From an uncultured Collinsella sp. (GTDB lineage: Bacteria > Actinomycetota > Coriobacteriia > Coriobacteriales > Coriobacteriaceae): a DNA stretch of 5,685 nt. Position 1 is the first letter of the stretch. Every line of letters starts with the position of its first letter. The stretch is from assembly GCA_958424475.1 (NCBI GenBank), contig CATZTY010000079.1, forward strand, positions 1 to 5,685, written 5' to 3'. Of the stretch, positions 5,077-5,685 are shown in pieces. The position numbers and the translations under genes are program-made. Below the pieces are notes generated by a model. It saw only the letters and a program-made list of their open reading frames with translations. It made no database searches and was not told where the DNA came from.

Positions 5077-5685
5077 ATGGCATTCGATCCCATTCAAGAG
5101 GATTGCCATCGCCTCGTTCTTGAGGCCTTGCGCCGCGACAATATCCCGCTCACCGACGCTGCCGCCGTAGAGCGTCTGATGGAACAATTCACCCGCAACC
5201 CCGCACCGCTCATCGTGCACGACCGCGACCGCGCCGGGCACCTCATTGCCAAGGTGGTCGAGGCTGTCGACTACCGCATTCCCTTTATCCCCGACGATGC
5301 CCAGGCCGAGCAGGAAGAGGCCGCTGCCGAGAACATGCTTCGCGAGGCCGCCGCACTCGATCCGGCCAACTGGGACGCCCAGCGCATGCTGACGGCACTC
5401 ACCGCCGAATCCAACGAGGAATACGTACAGTACCTGGTGTCCAAGTGCGATGAGGTCGAGCACGACCTGGCGCTCAAGATCGCCTCGGCGCAAGACCCCT
5501 ACGAGCGTGAGGCCGCAGGCGACCTGACCCGCCGTCCCTACCTGCGCTGGCTTGCCGCCCTTGCGTCGCGCGCCCTCATTAGCGGCCGCTACCGCATGTC
5601 GCTCGAAGCCGCAAACCGCAGCTTGGACTTTGTGCCCAACGACCCCGCTGGTGTCCGCCACACCGCGATGCTCGCCATGGCAAAG
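5077..5685 (+). CDS. Tetratricopeptide-repeat-like protein, N-terminal part (runs off the window)
   Basis: The first 203 residues are present and the frame is open at the right edge. The sequence is soluble and mostly helical, without signal peptide or membrane segment. Residues 84-110 (AENMLREAAALDPANWDAQRM and on) look like a TPR helix pair with the usual LDP turn. Residues 153-190 (RPYLRWLAALASRALISGRY, then EAANRSLDFVPNDP) look like a second. The RPYLRW...ALISGRY...NDPAGVRH pattern recalls bacterial TPR proteins related to the ST7 family, which carry RPYMRAR...LW..GR...NPNDNQGIRY at this point; that match is from memory. Such proteins are presumed protein-interaction scaffolds with no known reaction. 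The gene is divergent from the alcohol dehydrogenase. The start is supported by the AAAGGAGG site and by codon usage like its neighbours. TPR-like character is fairly likely, the ST7 link less so. Confidence 0.8.
   Translation, partial: MAFDPIQEDCHRLVLEALRRDNIPLTDAAAVERLMEQFTRNPAPLIVHDRDRAGHLIAKVVEAVDYRIPFIPDDAQAEQEEAAAENMLREAAALDPANWDAQRMLTALTAESNEEYVQYLVSKCDEVEHDLALKIASAQDPYEREAAGDLTRRPYLRWLAALASRALISGRYRMSLEAANRSLDFVPNDPAGVRHTAMLAMAK

Noticed and set aside
4774..5661. Minus-strand open frame of 295 codons opposite the TPR-like gene
   Set aside because: The opposite strand has an AAAGGAGG site, a good start and TPR-like sequence; this frame has none of these.

Overview
The window looks like chromosome from a GC-rich, strictly anaerobic, fermentative bacterium. 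Gene content (glycerol dehydrogenase, an iron-dependent alcohol dehydrogenase, a multi-cluster ferredoxin protein), strong purine-rich Shine-Dalgarno sites and high-GC codon use suggest a gut Coriobacteriia such as Collinsella. This placement is inference from style and family content; no taxonomic marker gene is present.

Layout. Four genes lie on the minus strand and one partial gene on the plus strand. In minus-strand transcription order: (1) an iron-containing, probably NADPH-linked alcohol dehydrogenase (3353-4576) ending in a clear intrinsic terminator; (2) an intact glycerol dehydrogenase, gldA (2174-3274), also followed by a clear intrinsic terminator; (3) a shortened gldA paralogue (1520-2026) that has lost the part carrying all the metal ligands, preceded by a striking 65-bp nested palindrome; (4) a 417-residue protein with four [4Fe-4S] cluster motifs (115-1368). 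Divergent from the alcohol dehydrogenase, across a 500-bp intergenic region, a plus-strand TPR-like gene starts at 5077 and runs off the right edge.

How the genes may work together. The two intact dehydrogenases would handle NAD(P)H balance: GldA interconverts glycerol and dihydroxyacetone, and the alcohol dehydrogenase reduces aldehydes to alcohols. The ferredoxin-type protein would carry low-potential electrons. This is a fermentation and redox neighbourhood, but the terminators argue against one operon, so co-regulation is not shown.

Most notable points: the near-perfect nested palindrome at 2057-2121 (a REP/BIME-like element); the in-frame internal deletion in the second gldA copy; a terminator placed only 16 nt before the gldA start codon, with no evident promoter or good ribosome site between them; and the 500-bp divergent intergenic region, which holds repeated short motifs and is open on both strands without a convincing gene. 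I found no tRNA, rRNA, CRISPR array, transposase or clearly undescribed multi-gene system.
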